Assembly: GCF_964340395.1 (NCBI RefSeq)
Contig: NC_135555.1
Coordinates: 21,242,447 to 21,302,446, forward strand
Source: Glandiceps talaboti
Lineage: Eukaryota; Hemichordata; Enteropneusta; Spengelidae
Length of the DNA: 60,000 nucleotides
Direction: 5' to 3'
The number at the start of each line of letters is the position of its first letter. The first letter of the stretch is position 1. The notes under the pieces were generated by a model, which was not told the DNA's origin, made no database searches, and saw only the letters and a list, made by a program, of their open reading frames with translations. The position numbers were made by a program, and so were the translations under genes. Shown here piece after piece: positions 1 to 25,069 of the stretch.

Positions 1-533
1 TTCATATAATTTGCATAGTAATATTTCTTATGTCAGAAACAGAATGCATAGTGTATGTGAAATTAATTATCCTGTTGCTTTTACCTTCTTATCTTTCTGT
101 GTTTGCTGATGTTGTACTTGCTGCATATTTATGATTTATAGTAAAAATACATACATTACCTAACACTATTGACTATCCAAAGTTGACGTAATGAGCTTCA
201 GAGAACTGAAATTTTGAAAATATAAGAAGGCCTACGTAGAATCTGTTGAAATGTGATTTTATGTTTGTGAATTACAATGTAGTTTATGTTCTTCAATATA
301 GGCCATGAATACTGACAGTCTGATCTTAGAACTGTGATATGTTTGTAGTGGCATAACATTTTGTATTCATTAGTATTGGTTGCTGCTATAAATCTAGCTA
401 TAGCCTGGATTCACATCCATTTCAAGATGTTCACAGGAGACCTGGAGAGATAATTGCCACAAACTAGCAATAAATAAGACCTGTAATATGTACTTATACA
501 AATGTATGCTTATCTGTGTTTTTCACTAAGAGT

Positions 534-574
<41 letters not shown>

Positions 575-1452
575 TTGTCAAGTTTGTTGTCCATCTTTGA
601 TGGATGTGTGTTTATTTGTACATTTTGCAACATAGTTCATTCAACTTGATTGGGAAAACTGTGCTGTACATTGAAATGCATAAAGATAAATACATTTAAA
701 TGAATAATATAAGAAAAATAAACAGAAAGTGCTATAAAGTTCCAACTACATGTATACTGTATATTGTTTTGGGATATTAATTCTCTAGTATTGTCACTAA
801 TCTGATGGTTTCTAGCAAATGCAAGCGATGTCCACATACATGTATGGTACAGTACATGGCCATTATGCCATAGTTTTTACAGTTACTTTGACTCACTAGA
901 TGTATACAAATAAGTACTTGACTCTGAGGTCCAATCCAATCTGATTGAAATCTGAGGATTTGGAGCAGTTAGTACATGAACATGTGCACGTACAAATGTA
1001 GTCATGTAATTCAATAGATTACTGCTTTCTACTTGTGACAAGTCAAGCAAAAATAAAGGTATTAACTGCAATTGAATCGAACAACTTTCTGCCTTAGATT
1101 AGGATTTTAATCAGATTCACTGTTAGTTCCAGCCAAACCATCTTTATGTGGTTTAAGATTGTAAGTCTTTTTTTTTTTTTTTTTTTTGATTATACATGTT
1201 TCTTATCACATCATCGCAATCTCAAAAAAATGCCCTACATATCTAGTATTGCACTAAAAGTACACAAATAAACCTCACTCTTACATTTTAATAAAATTTT
1301 ACTAACCAGATGATGGGCTGTGAACTGTGGAAAGCTTTGGTCAAGTATTTGATAACAACCATCCTTTTTTTTTGTCTTTTGTACCTTAGTTGATAAATAA
1401 ATTGTATTTTAATCACATACACGGTGTTGATATTTTCTAATGTTTATTTCAG
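1..1452 (+). other. PHAF1: Intron of PHAF1 (5' part outside window)
   Basis: No exon was found here. The first recognisable PHAF1 exon begins at 1453 after a pyrimidine-rich stretch and AG, so this segment is read as intron. It carries a (CTGT)n microsatellite at about 534-578 and a poly-T run at 1168-1187. I looked for the missing N-terminal coding exons and did not find them. Confidence 0.7.
534..578. repeat. (CTGT)n microsatellite
   Basis: About eleven CTGT units, ending in TTTG-type degenerate copies. It lies in intron sequence. Confidence 0.9.
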
Positions 1453-15536
<14,084 letters not shown>

Positions 15537-15705
15537 TATAGAATTCACTGCCTAGGAGAAATTAGAAGACAGACAGACAAACAGACGTCAACTAAACTGA
15601 TGCAAACATTATACCTAAACCCATGATGTGGTGAAGTGCAATGAAATGATGTTATTATAATTTATCTATGTAAATAAAGCAAGTACAATGTATATTTGCT
15701 TTGTG
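15537..15705 (+). other. PHAF1: PHAF1 3' UTR
   Basis: Runs from the stop to shortly after the AATAAA signal. It contains a short (CAGA)n patch near 15571-15590. The cleavage point is not visible from sequence alone and is set about 25 bases after the signal. Confidence 0.6.
15673..15678 (+). promoter_or_regulatory. PHAF1: PHAF1 polyadenylation signal AATAAA
   Basis: Canonical AATAAA 137 bases after the stop codon. A T/GT-rich stretch (TATTTGCTTTGTGTAC) follows within 30 bases, as expected for a downstream element. Confidence 0.75.
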
Positions 15706-15863
15706 TACTTTTCAAGGTAGTTTTGAATCAAAATGAGACCGAGAGATAGTGATAAGTTATGCTGTAGATGTCAGGGATATTCGTTATGTAATCAGCACTA
15801 CAGTGTAATTAGCTGCCATTGTATGATGTCCTAGGTTGTACAGACTTGCCCTTTTGTATAAAT

Positions 15864-15878
15864 AGTGCCCTCTAGTGG
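15864..15878 (-). promoter_or_regulatory. CTCF-like motif
   Basis: The minus strand reads CCACTAGAGGGCACT, a full match to the bilaterian CTCF core CCASYAGRKGGCRSY. It lies about 190 bp past the PHAF1 polyA signal and points towards PHAF1. Binding is inferred only. Confidence 0.5.
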
Positions 15879-16395
15879 TGCAATTGAGCATTTGTGACGT
15901 AACTCAAATGGTGCAATTTTACCCAAGTCAAATAGTGGTCTTGGTAGTGAGATCGCCCTAGTGATGATGTTAAGCCATTTGTACCCAGAAGTCATACCAT
16001 GCATAGTGATGAGATCAGAACAAGAGTAGAATCAAGATAGTCAGCTGCTTAGATAGGCTAGGTTGTTGATTTTATTGAAGCTCAGCAACTGCTGTTTGTT
16101 TCCTATCTTGGTCAGGTTCTATTATGCATTGGTTAGCCAAGATGTATGAATGGATTTCTGTTAGAACATGTTACTGTACTCATGTTACTTATGTGATTGT
16201 TACTTTAGTCTCTGCCATTACATACTTGCATACTACTGTCACCCGGTCTACTTTTTTTATCAAGCATTCCCCAGTCGATGTTTGAGCAGGGTTTGCAAAA
16301 CTTCCCAGTTACCACTAAAAGGACATAAAGGAACCAATGCTAAATTATTCTGATGCAGTACTAGAAATAAACCCAAATATCATTGCTCTAATGTA

Positions 16396-16410
16396 CCACT
16401 AGAGGGCACC
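16396..16410 (+). promoter_or_regulatory. CTCF-like motif
   Basis: CCACTAGAGGGCACC on the + strand, a full consensus match, oriented divergently from the site at 15864. The flanks of the two sites resemble each other for about 25 bp when one is inverted, so they may be arms of one repeat. Confidence 0.5.
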
Positions 16411-16705
16411 ATACATTCAGAAGGACTGTTAGATAATCCTATGTAACAGTCGCATTTACAGTTCATAACTTGACATTATTCAAATATTGTCTGTGTGATT
16501 AGGTTGTTCTCAGATACTGTCTCCAAGATAGATTGAATTTTTGTGAAATATTTGAGGTTGACCGCACAGCGTCATTGTGGTATGTCCATTTTAAATTTCA
16601 AAAGCATTCCATCAAAATGAAATTACCAAATTGTGGGCTGTCACATGATTTAATAAAAATGCCACCATTTCACAGAAGATGAATTATTCATGATTTTGGA
16701 AATCC

Positions 16706-16865
16706 CATGAAAGAGCCATTGTTATTGGCCACCACTGAATAAAACTGGATTGTCATTGGTCAGTGAAAGGATAAGTTTTAATAGCCTTTGAAAGGACCAT
16801 TCTTATTGGCCATTGAAAGAAACATTCTCATTAGCCAATGAAAGAATCATTTTGATTGGCCTGTA
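16706..16865. repeat. Minisatellite of inverted CCAAT boxes
   Basis: About five degenerate units of roughly 30-50 bp, each with GAAAG...CATT and ATTGGCC/ATTGGTC. ATTGG lies at 16724, 16755, 16805 and 16855, and CCAAT at 16835. CCAAT is the NF-Y core; no promoter is otherwise apparent here. Confidence 0.6.
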
Positions 16866-19079
16866 CTGAAATCCAGAGAATGTTGTATCTCAGTATACAC
16901 AATTTTTTTTATAAACATTCTAAAAATTCTCAGACTTAAATCTTTTCATATACCAAACTGGGAAATAAATTTTTGTAATTTTAGGCATATTGTAAAAAAA
17001 AAAACAAGTGGGAGGGTTATATAAACTATGCCAAGAGCAGATAATTTGTCCTAGATGTTGAACACTGCACACGCCAGAACTACATGTAGTAAACGTATCG
17101 TTGCAATATATACGGAATACATTACTTGTATCAAACTCACTGAAATTATACATGTTATGGTAGATGAGGCTGTCCTATGGAATATGAAGTGTCCATGTCA
17201 CAGGGTTGGCTTTAGTTTCCTCCTCAACAACAACAATGATAATAAACTTTCCCCCTCATGTCTCATCACCCTCCCCATTGTACCAGATGTCGGCTTTAGT
17301 TTGCTCTAATATTGTAGTCAAGTTTGAGTTCCTCTTTCACTGTACTGTGTGTGAGCTTACTTGTTGTAGCGTAGAAGTAATTTTGAAACTTCAAGAAAAA
17401 AATTCCTAACGCCTGCTTTGACCACATCAAAACATGAGAACAACAAAAGAATTAAAAATTATGTGATGTCATTGGTATTCAAAAACAATTTAATATTGAC
17501 GGTTCTTTTTCAATCGTTAGATTCAGAAAAGGGGAAATATTCATTTCACAAATGGTAGCTACTTTAAGAGTATACCATTGCATGTAAATAATAAAATGCA
17601 ATTTTTGTGGCATTACATGTAGTGATTATAGTAAAATGATAAATAAAAAATGGTATTACCTATGATGAAGTTTGAAATTGGCAGACACTTTTGATGTAAT
17701 TTGGAAAATATTGACATTGCAATTTCAAAATTGAAAATTTGTGTACAAAAATTTTTCCAAAATTTGGGACTCGTCATACAACGATTTAGATAAAAACAAT
17801 AGATATTGTTGTTGTGGTTCAATTTTTGCATATCAGAGATTTTTGAAGTAAAGTGATATTTTTTTGGGCTTTAATATTGTGTAACATTAGATTGACATGT
17901 TTTGTAATATCTATAATGGCGGAACAGTTTTTAGCAGATGTAGAAAATCAATCTGTGTTGTAACTTGTCAAGTTTCCCAGACTACAGCCTTTCTGATTGG
18001 CTATTTACTGAGTGATTCACTCTTTTTGGATCAAAACGTCCAGTCAGAATAGTTCATACAAATACTTCACATGGCATTTTCTTCCATAAACTTATACAGA
18101 TGTTTTGAATATAGACTTCATGCAAACAATGCAAGATAGTTGTTGATTGGCTGATGAGGAGATATATTTCAGGGTTACTTCTAGTCAGCCAATCAGAATG
18201 TATGTTAGAAATTGCTGCAAGTCAGTATGTATACACATTATATTTACACAAGTCAAACTCTTTTGAGTTATCAGTTTTCAGTGCATGGCCATGTAATTGT
18301 TACCATAGTGATGCCAACTTTGATATGCTGAATCACCATGGTTTAAATTCTTGAAATAAAACTCATTTGGCACTATTGTAGCTTGTAGTAGTCACAGCAC
18401 AATTTAAGCCTGTACTAACTGTAAGTCTAGGCTAACCTTTCAGATTTGTAGATGTTTTGCCTTATCCCATTTTGGTGGACAAAAACCTGTTCCTAGCAAT
18501 AAATTAACGCTATGTGGATAATTTCCTGTAAACTTATTAAATGTCTTTGTTTATACAATGTATTGTATCACAAAGTGAGCAACCAATGCACTATATGAGG
18601 CTAATTCATATGCATTTCTGTTAATTCTGTCTTGCGTGTCAAAAAAACTTTTCTGCTCTCACAAAACAAGTATTGAAGGAACAATCAGTTGCAACAAAGA
18701 GGTCATGTTTTTGGACTACCAGGTGTTACCTCTTTTAATTATTAATATCATTTTGGTAGTCAAATTTACTAAAACTGACAAGGTTGTTGATGTGAAATAT
18801 ACATCAGCCTCGCATTTTGCAATGTATATATATTCCTAACTGTACTGTCATCATACTTTAGGGCACTTGAGGCCACTAAGTGTAAGTCTTGCATAATTTA
18901 CAGGTAGTCAATAATGTATTGACCAATATTTTCAAATTTATTCAGCAAGACACATTGTCAAATCTGGTACAGTAAATTTTGTCATGGTCATCTCAATGTA
19001 GATGTTCGATATGCATATTCTACAATGCACTAGATTCAGTAATGTATTCAATTTAGTATTTGGGAACCACTTACTTGCT

Positions 19080-19455
19080 GACCCAAAATTCACAGACTAT
19101 CCTAGTAATTTACAAGTTTTACAGTATTATGCTTTTTGTTTTAGTTTATGTTGGTATCAATAATTTGTATATGGGCATGAAAGAATTCACAGATTTTCAA
19201 GTAGTTAGCAAGGTTTACAGCACTGTGTTTTATTTTAGCTTATGGCTGTGTCACGTATTTGTTTATGGGCATAAAAAAAGTTGTGCATATATTCCAGTGG
19301 TTGGCAATGTGTACAGTTTTGTTTTTAGTTGTAGGTCAGTAACATTGTATTTTGTATGGGCATAAAACATTTGCATATATTCCAGTAGTTTGCAATGTTT
19401 ACAGTTTTGTTTTGGTTTAAGTCAGTGACATTGATTTGTATATTATATGGGCATC
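19080..19455. repeat. Tandem repeat, about 95 bp, four copies
   Basis: TATGGGCAT occurs near 19171, 19265, 19355 and 19446. Shared ...CACAGA/GCATAT...CCAG/CAAGTAGTT..GCAA.GT.TACAG...TTTTGTTTTAGTTTATG text lies between. Partially diverged. Confidence 0.75.
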
Positions 19456-19698
19456 ATTCCAGTTCAGATCCATGTATCTTTCACTGCCATGTGATTGGAA
19501 TGGTAAATTAATATTTACATTGTGTCAGTGATGAACCAAGTGGCATGATAGTTTTTACTATAGAAACAGGGTAGGTTTAGAGTCAGTTAAAAGTAGCACA
19601 GTGTTGTTATGTCTCCATGACAACCTTGGTAGTAACTTACATAGACAAAATATAGACACTGATACTAGTATTAGTACACACATACACACATGAAAAAT

Positions 19699-19968
19699 CA
19701 GCGGTGAACAAATCCACTGGTCCTGGGTCTGGGACTAGCGATTTTTTTGGGCGGACCACACAAATTTTACCTTGTCTGGTCCGTCGGATCAGTGCCTTAC
19801 TGTTAATAACTGTGTTAAAAAGTCATCTGAATATACGGATTCATAGGTAAGATTTAATGTTTCACATTAGCGGGACCTTTGAATACTAATTCTTTCAGCA
19901 GGACCACTAGATTTTTTAAGGCACCGGTCCGGGGACCACCAGTTCACAAAATGATTTGTTCACCCCTG
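19699..19968. mobile_element. hAT-like MITE, 270 bp
   Basis: Left end CAGCGGTGAACAAATC; the reverse complement of the right end is CAGGGGTGAACAAATC. That is a 16-bp TIR with one mismatch and the CAG start typical of hAT elements. AAAAAT flanks both sides, a candidate target duplication shorter than the usual 8 bp. The interior repeats CTGGTCC/GGACCA words and has no ORF. Confidence 0.75.
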
Positions 19969-20206
19969 AAAAATGATACATTTTGTCTAGTCTAATATGA
20001 CTTTGTGTATGTGGTAGTGATGTATATTTGCTTCACAGTAAGATCAAATGTATCATTTTTATGTATATGAGGTATTAGTGTGTCTTTACTTTGTTTGTGT
20101 AATTTATATTGTTGAAGTGTTGTGTTGAAAAAAACTGACCCTCTAAACCTACATAGTTTGTGTAGTACAATCTAGATGATCTAGCAAGAGTTATTAATTC
20201 CATTCC

Positions 20207-20410
20207 AACCCTTCAAGACACTGGTGTGATTTTCATGTATGAAGCACGCCCTCGTACGGCAGAACTCATTAGTGGTAATCAACAACACTTCTACAAAGTG
20301 ACTGAAATAAAAGGACCTTTCTGATTGGTCAATAAGTTGCAGGGTAATGGCATTTTCTAGTCATGTGAGGGCGTTCTTCATACATGAAATCACAAGAGTT
20401 TCAAGGGTTT
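20207..20410. mobile_element. MITE-like inverted repeat, 204 bp
   Basis: Left arm 20207-20252 and right arm 20366-20409 share AACCCTT(C/G)AA...TGTGATTT(T)CATGTATGAAG.ACGCCCTC in opposite orientation. No convincing target duplication or coding sequence. Confidence 0.7.
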
Positions 20411-22234
20411 GTTAGGAACTAAACAGAACTTGCTAACTGAAGAAGTTTTACTTTGCAATTTCAAAATTTAATACCTCATTTCTTCAAAGTTTGAGACAAG
20501 AATTCTAACAAATCTTTTAACTGTTTCTCTTTCTGATAATTATTTACCAGCTAACTTTTCTTTTTAAGTTTCTAGTTTGATATACAAACAATTCCATTTT
20601 TTTGTCTTTTCCACGAGTTCAGCGGTCTCTGAGTGACTTTTGGGAAAGGGAGATGTTTTTTCTTCATTTTACGATAAAATTCTTTTGCATTCATACTGGA
20701 CAGATAAAGGTTTGTGCAGTAAATATCTCACTCACAAAAAAATTTCGCGGGATAAATTTTCAAAAGAAAAAAATGTTATATTGATATTATAACAGCTATT
20801 ATACAAAGTGTTGTATATGTAAATGTCTAGTTATTATTACTGGGAGAGATTGTTCTTTTTTATCAAGATAAAAGTGTGTTGCATTAATATTGACAGCTAA
20901 GTTTTGTTTTGTAGATCTGGAATAAATCTTGCCGATATGTAAACACTTTTGCACTGAGTAACAAAATACCATTTTGCTCTCATAGACACAAGATAGACAC
21001 AAACTAAAACTATTCTCTCAATATGTTGATACAACACAGTGATAAGTTATTGAATGTCTGTTTGTTTAGTAGGGCAGCTCTCTGACAGCTAGTTCCATAT
21101 ACTCGCTGTGTACTAGTTTGAGACTTCCAGTGTTTACATTGTCTTGATCACAGGGTGATTAAATTTGTGCAACAGAGGAACAATAATAGTTTTAGTTTGT
21201 GTATATCTCAGTAAACCAAAGGCATTTTAACGGCTTTTCTAGTAACAAACAAACCCAGATTGACAGTGTTTTGTACCGAATTGTCTCTACTATGTTTAAA
21301 TATCACCTTTCTGTGGGAACACCTGCATTTCACAGACATTCACAAGTCCACATGTACCAAATGTATCAGGAAAACCACCAGCTGCTCATTATTACCATGG
21401 TTTTTCAGAGAGGAATCAAGACATTGTTAACTGTCTGCATTCAAATCTGACAATAACCCCCATGAAGTTAGGGGACCTTTTATACCAGCCTTTCCGGTTT
21501 AATTACCAGAGTCGTACATGAAGGGGTCCTTGTTCCCAAGTGCTGAATTATGTTCCAGTCAAATCTGCAAGTAATAGGTTATGTATCACTTTTATGGAAT
21601 GACATTGTATTATTAAGGCTGCTATAGCATAATGTACTTCTGTTCCATCCTCATCCCAGCTGGATACAAGAATCAGCTGTCCTGCTGACAATCACGCAGT
21701 CCTGTTCAAACTCTCTCACTAGTCTCCAAGATTCCATTCCAATTATACTTCATTTCCAGTGTAAAATTAAAAGGCAAAAAAGTTCTCAAAATCTAAAAAA
21801 AAAAAAAAATCCTTTAAACTATGGGAAATATACTTTCCTCATGTTCTATGTTAGTATTGAAAGTATAAAGCTATATATTCTTGACTGTGAGACATCTTGA
21901 TATTTAAAAATTTGCAGAAAACGTGTGTCACCCAAATCACCACTTAGATACGAGTTTGAGAATTGATTGTACTGTCATGGTCAGTCAGTCTTGATAAATG
22001 TAAGAACATTGTTCAGTGAAGATTGCTGCAGAAAAATAATTGCAAAATGTATACAGGTTTTGATCCAGTGTTAAACTATGTTTACATGTACTTTATAGGT
22101 ATATGTTTGTTGGCATTTGTTGTAATCTTTATATTGGGGGTTTTGTTGACATTCATCACTGTGACAGTAGAATTGTTTTCATAGCACTCTCTGTGGGCCT
22201 GTACAAATGTACCTTTGCTACTTCATGTTTCACA

Positions 22235-22630
22235 ATTCTTGCTATCTGCAATACAATTCTATGCATTGCTAAGGAGTCAAATGGAACACAGTCTCGCGAC
22301 CGCGCTTGCATTTGTCGACACCTACACTTCTGGTCGCCTATGTCAATACATGTGAATGTTTCTTCCAAACAGTTTAATTTGTAACAAATAAGATAAACGC
22401 AAGTTTTAAGCTCATATAATTATGGAGGTGTGAAATTTCAATGTACAGTATCTTTCCAGAGCAAAATTACAAGAGATGTCTACAACTGAAAATGGGAAAG
22501 AAACATTCCTGTGTATTAGCATAGCCGACCAGAAGTGTAGTTGTCGACATTAGAACACGTTGTTGCGCGACTTCGTTCCATTTGACTCCACAGTGATGTG
22601 TAGAATTGTATTGCAGGTAGCAAGAATTTG
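22235..22630. mobile_element. Long inverted repeat (foldback element)
   Basis: Arms 22235-22366 and 22498-22630 pair over about 130 bp at roughly 80%. Shared blocks include TTGTCGACA..TACACTTCTGGTCG and CTGCAATACAATTCTA, and GGAGTCAAATGGAAC/GTTCCATTTGACTCC. The loop is about 130 bp with no ORF. Outer ends not defined. Confidence 0.75.
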
Positions 22631-23849
22631 TTGCTGTATGTACACCAGTGTTACTACAACCCTTGCGGCAGTTGTCTAGAGATAACTCTGATCAGAAAGT
22701 TGTTTTAGTAGGGGTGAACAGTTACAGTGTTTCCAATCAAAGTATGAACAATGAAATACTGCAACATATTGATACATTACTAAACCTGTCCTGATGTATT
22801 GACATAGATTTAGCTATAGTAGTCACAACATTACCTACACAGTGGCAAAGTTGAAGAACTGTTTACTTTGATAATGCCTCCAAACAGGCATGCAATTTGT
22901 TACAAATATACCCTGTCTATTGGATGATATTGTCATGGGTAGACATACAGGGTGATGTATAAGACAACAAACATGGTTAACAGTCTAGGGGTGCCAAATT
23001 TTTAATTTGTTATTATTGAAGTTATCAGTAATGACGCACACAATTGCAGCATTGCTTTGATCAGACCCTGCTAAATGTTGTACAAAGACACAGACCTACT
23101 TTGGTAATGTGTCTATATGTTTCAGTAGTTTCTTTTCATACTTCAATTGGAAGCACTGTAAAACTAACTTTGAATGTGCCAAAAAATCTTCTTATCACTA
23201 TTAAACTATTAAACACATTGCTACAAAACAAGAGGGTAGGTTCATACCATGTTCTTATCAGTTTGTTTATGTCTGTGAAAGTTTAATAGTTATATTATTG
23301 TATACCACATGACTAATTTTAACAGACTGATAGAAGCATTGCATGAATCAACATCAGAGGCACACCCTGTTGTTTTGTTTCAATGTATGTTAGTTTGATA
23401 GTGTGATAAGGAGACATTTTGGCACCTTCAAAGCTAGTTTTAGTTATCAACCACTGATAAAATGATGTTCTGGTGATACAACCCTAGCTACTACTACTGT
23501 GGCAATGGTTGTATTATCCCCAGAGGTTGGGTTTTATGTTGCATATGAGGATACAGAGACTGGAAGTTCTGTTTTGTCTACGTAACGTTCAATTTTACAC
23601 CTCATGTGATAGTTAAAATAATATTGGCCACTCTGTTTAAAAATTTACTGTAACTTTGTCTCTCTGTAAGCTTCACTGTAAAAATTCATTCCCAATGTTT
23701 TTTTCATGAAAGTAACCAGTCTGCACAATATATGTATTTGAGCTTGTTTCTAAATCGGTGAAGGACAACAAGGAAGTATTACCCACATTTGTTTGATTTT
23801 GAGACACTTTACAGGTATTTTGTGTTATATATCATTCCTGTGGGATATA

Positions 23850-23874
23850 GTAGTTAGTTAGTTAGTTAGTTAGT
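23850..23874. repeat. (GTTA)n microsatellite
   Basis: About six GTTA units. Confidence 0.85.
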
Positions 23875-24389
23875 AAAGATAAATTAAAACATTCATTTCA
23901 TGAGGTAATAATTACCACCCTTTCACTCTGTACAATATCATATGTGTCTGTTGACAGTGGCTAACTTGTATAATTTATTTCTCTGTCAATTACAAGTGGA
24001 ATTTTTTTCCAATAAACTTAATTTTTACTCAAAGCATTTGTCTTTTATTTACTGTAGTACACATGAATAGCCATTTTCACAAACCAAGGGATATTTTTCT
24101 GCTGATGTATAATAATTATCCACCATGGGGATGTGTCTTGGATGGTGACCAGAAAGAGGCAAAGGTCTTGTGTTACAATAATAGTTTTACAGCTGAAATA
24201 TCGAAGGGTCGTCAAAAGACTGCGCTATCACACACATTTTATGTTCCCCAAGAATGATTTAGATTGTTGTTATCAGTTACCTTGTACAGAATTTTGTAGT
24301 ATTGAGGGATGCACCTATAGAACAACTTGAAATGATATTGGGTATATAGTGTGCGAGAGATTACAGTAATTTCTAATACATCCATGATA

Positions 24390-24580
24390 GGACTAAAGCG
24401 TTATTTATCATCATACTGAAGAAAGGTGACATTCATGAATGTCAAAACAACAGAACGATATCCCTTATATCACACGCCATGGTCAGTAAAGTCTTGCTAT
24501 ACATCCTAATGGAGAGAGTCAGCCAGTACCTCGAAAGAGAAATTCCAAACAATCAGGCTTGGTACAGGGGCAACATACTA
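24390..24580 (+). mobile_element. LINE reverse transcriptase fragment
   Basis: The + frame from about 24396 reads ALFIIILKKGDIHECQNNR, then TISLISHAMVSKVLLYILME, then RVSQYLEREIPNNQAW. This is the RT block with KKG(D/N)-x2-(E/D)C-x-N-x-R-x-ISLIS...K-x-x-x-x-IL-x-R...(N/E)QAGFR, resembling RTE-like elements. The final GF is WY here. There is no endonuclease or YADD part, so it is a short dead fragment. Confidence 0.75.
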
Positions 24581-24589
24581 TGGCATACA

Positions 24590-24850
24590 TACACATGTTA
24601 ATTTGTTTCATGATACGATCCAATATGGCCACCTAGCAGCCATTTTGTTTGCGAATTTTCCCTGTCCAAAGCCATAACTCAGACATGCTTGAACAGATCT
24701 CATTCAAAGTTGGTATTAGGACAGTGTTCTATGACATACATGTGCATATTCATTGTTGTCGTGATACTATCCAATATGGCTGCCTGGAAGCCATTTTGTC
24801 GGCGCAGTTTTCATGTCCAAAGCCATAACTCTGACATGCTTGAACAGCCT
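24590..24850. repeat. Direct repeat, about 155 bp, two copies
   Basis: CCAATATGGC..CCT..(C/A)AGCCATTTTGT and CCAAAGCCATAACTC.GACATG plus CTTGAACAG occur in both copies, about 150 bp apart. Noncoding dispersed-repeat character. Confidence 0.75.
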
Positions 24851-24916
24851 GGTCCCCCCCCCCCCATACCCGACCCATCCTTTATTGTTGAATGGTTTCT
24901 TCCATGACATTATCTT

Positions 24917-24996
24917 GAAGAGTAGGCATGTCCCATGTCGAACGAGGAGACACAGCATGAGTAGGCATGTTCCATGTCCAACAAGCAGACACACCA
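24917..24996. repeat. 39-bp tandem duplication
   Basis: GAGTAGGCATGT(C/T)CCATGTC occurs twice, followed by (G/C)AAC(G/A)AG(G/C)AGACACA(G/C)CAT. Confidence 0.85.
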
Positions 24997-25069
24997 TATC
25001 TAAGTCTGTTTGATTTAGGTTCACAAGTGTTGTTGCGTGATCAGAATAGTAAAACCCAATCATAGCGGG

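Larger units (their letters stand above)
15706..24350. other. Gene-poor intergenic stretch, 8.6 kb
   Basis: No ORF here has recognisable homology or splice-bounded coding. It contains CTCF-like motifs, a CCAAT-box minisatellite, a 95-bp tandem repeat, three inverted-repeat elements and a (GTTA)n run, listed separately. The remainder shows nothing I can name. Confidence 0.6.
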
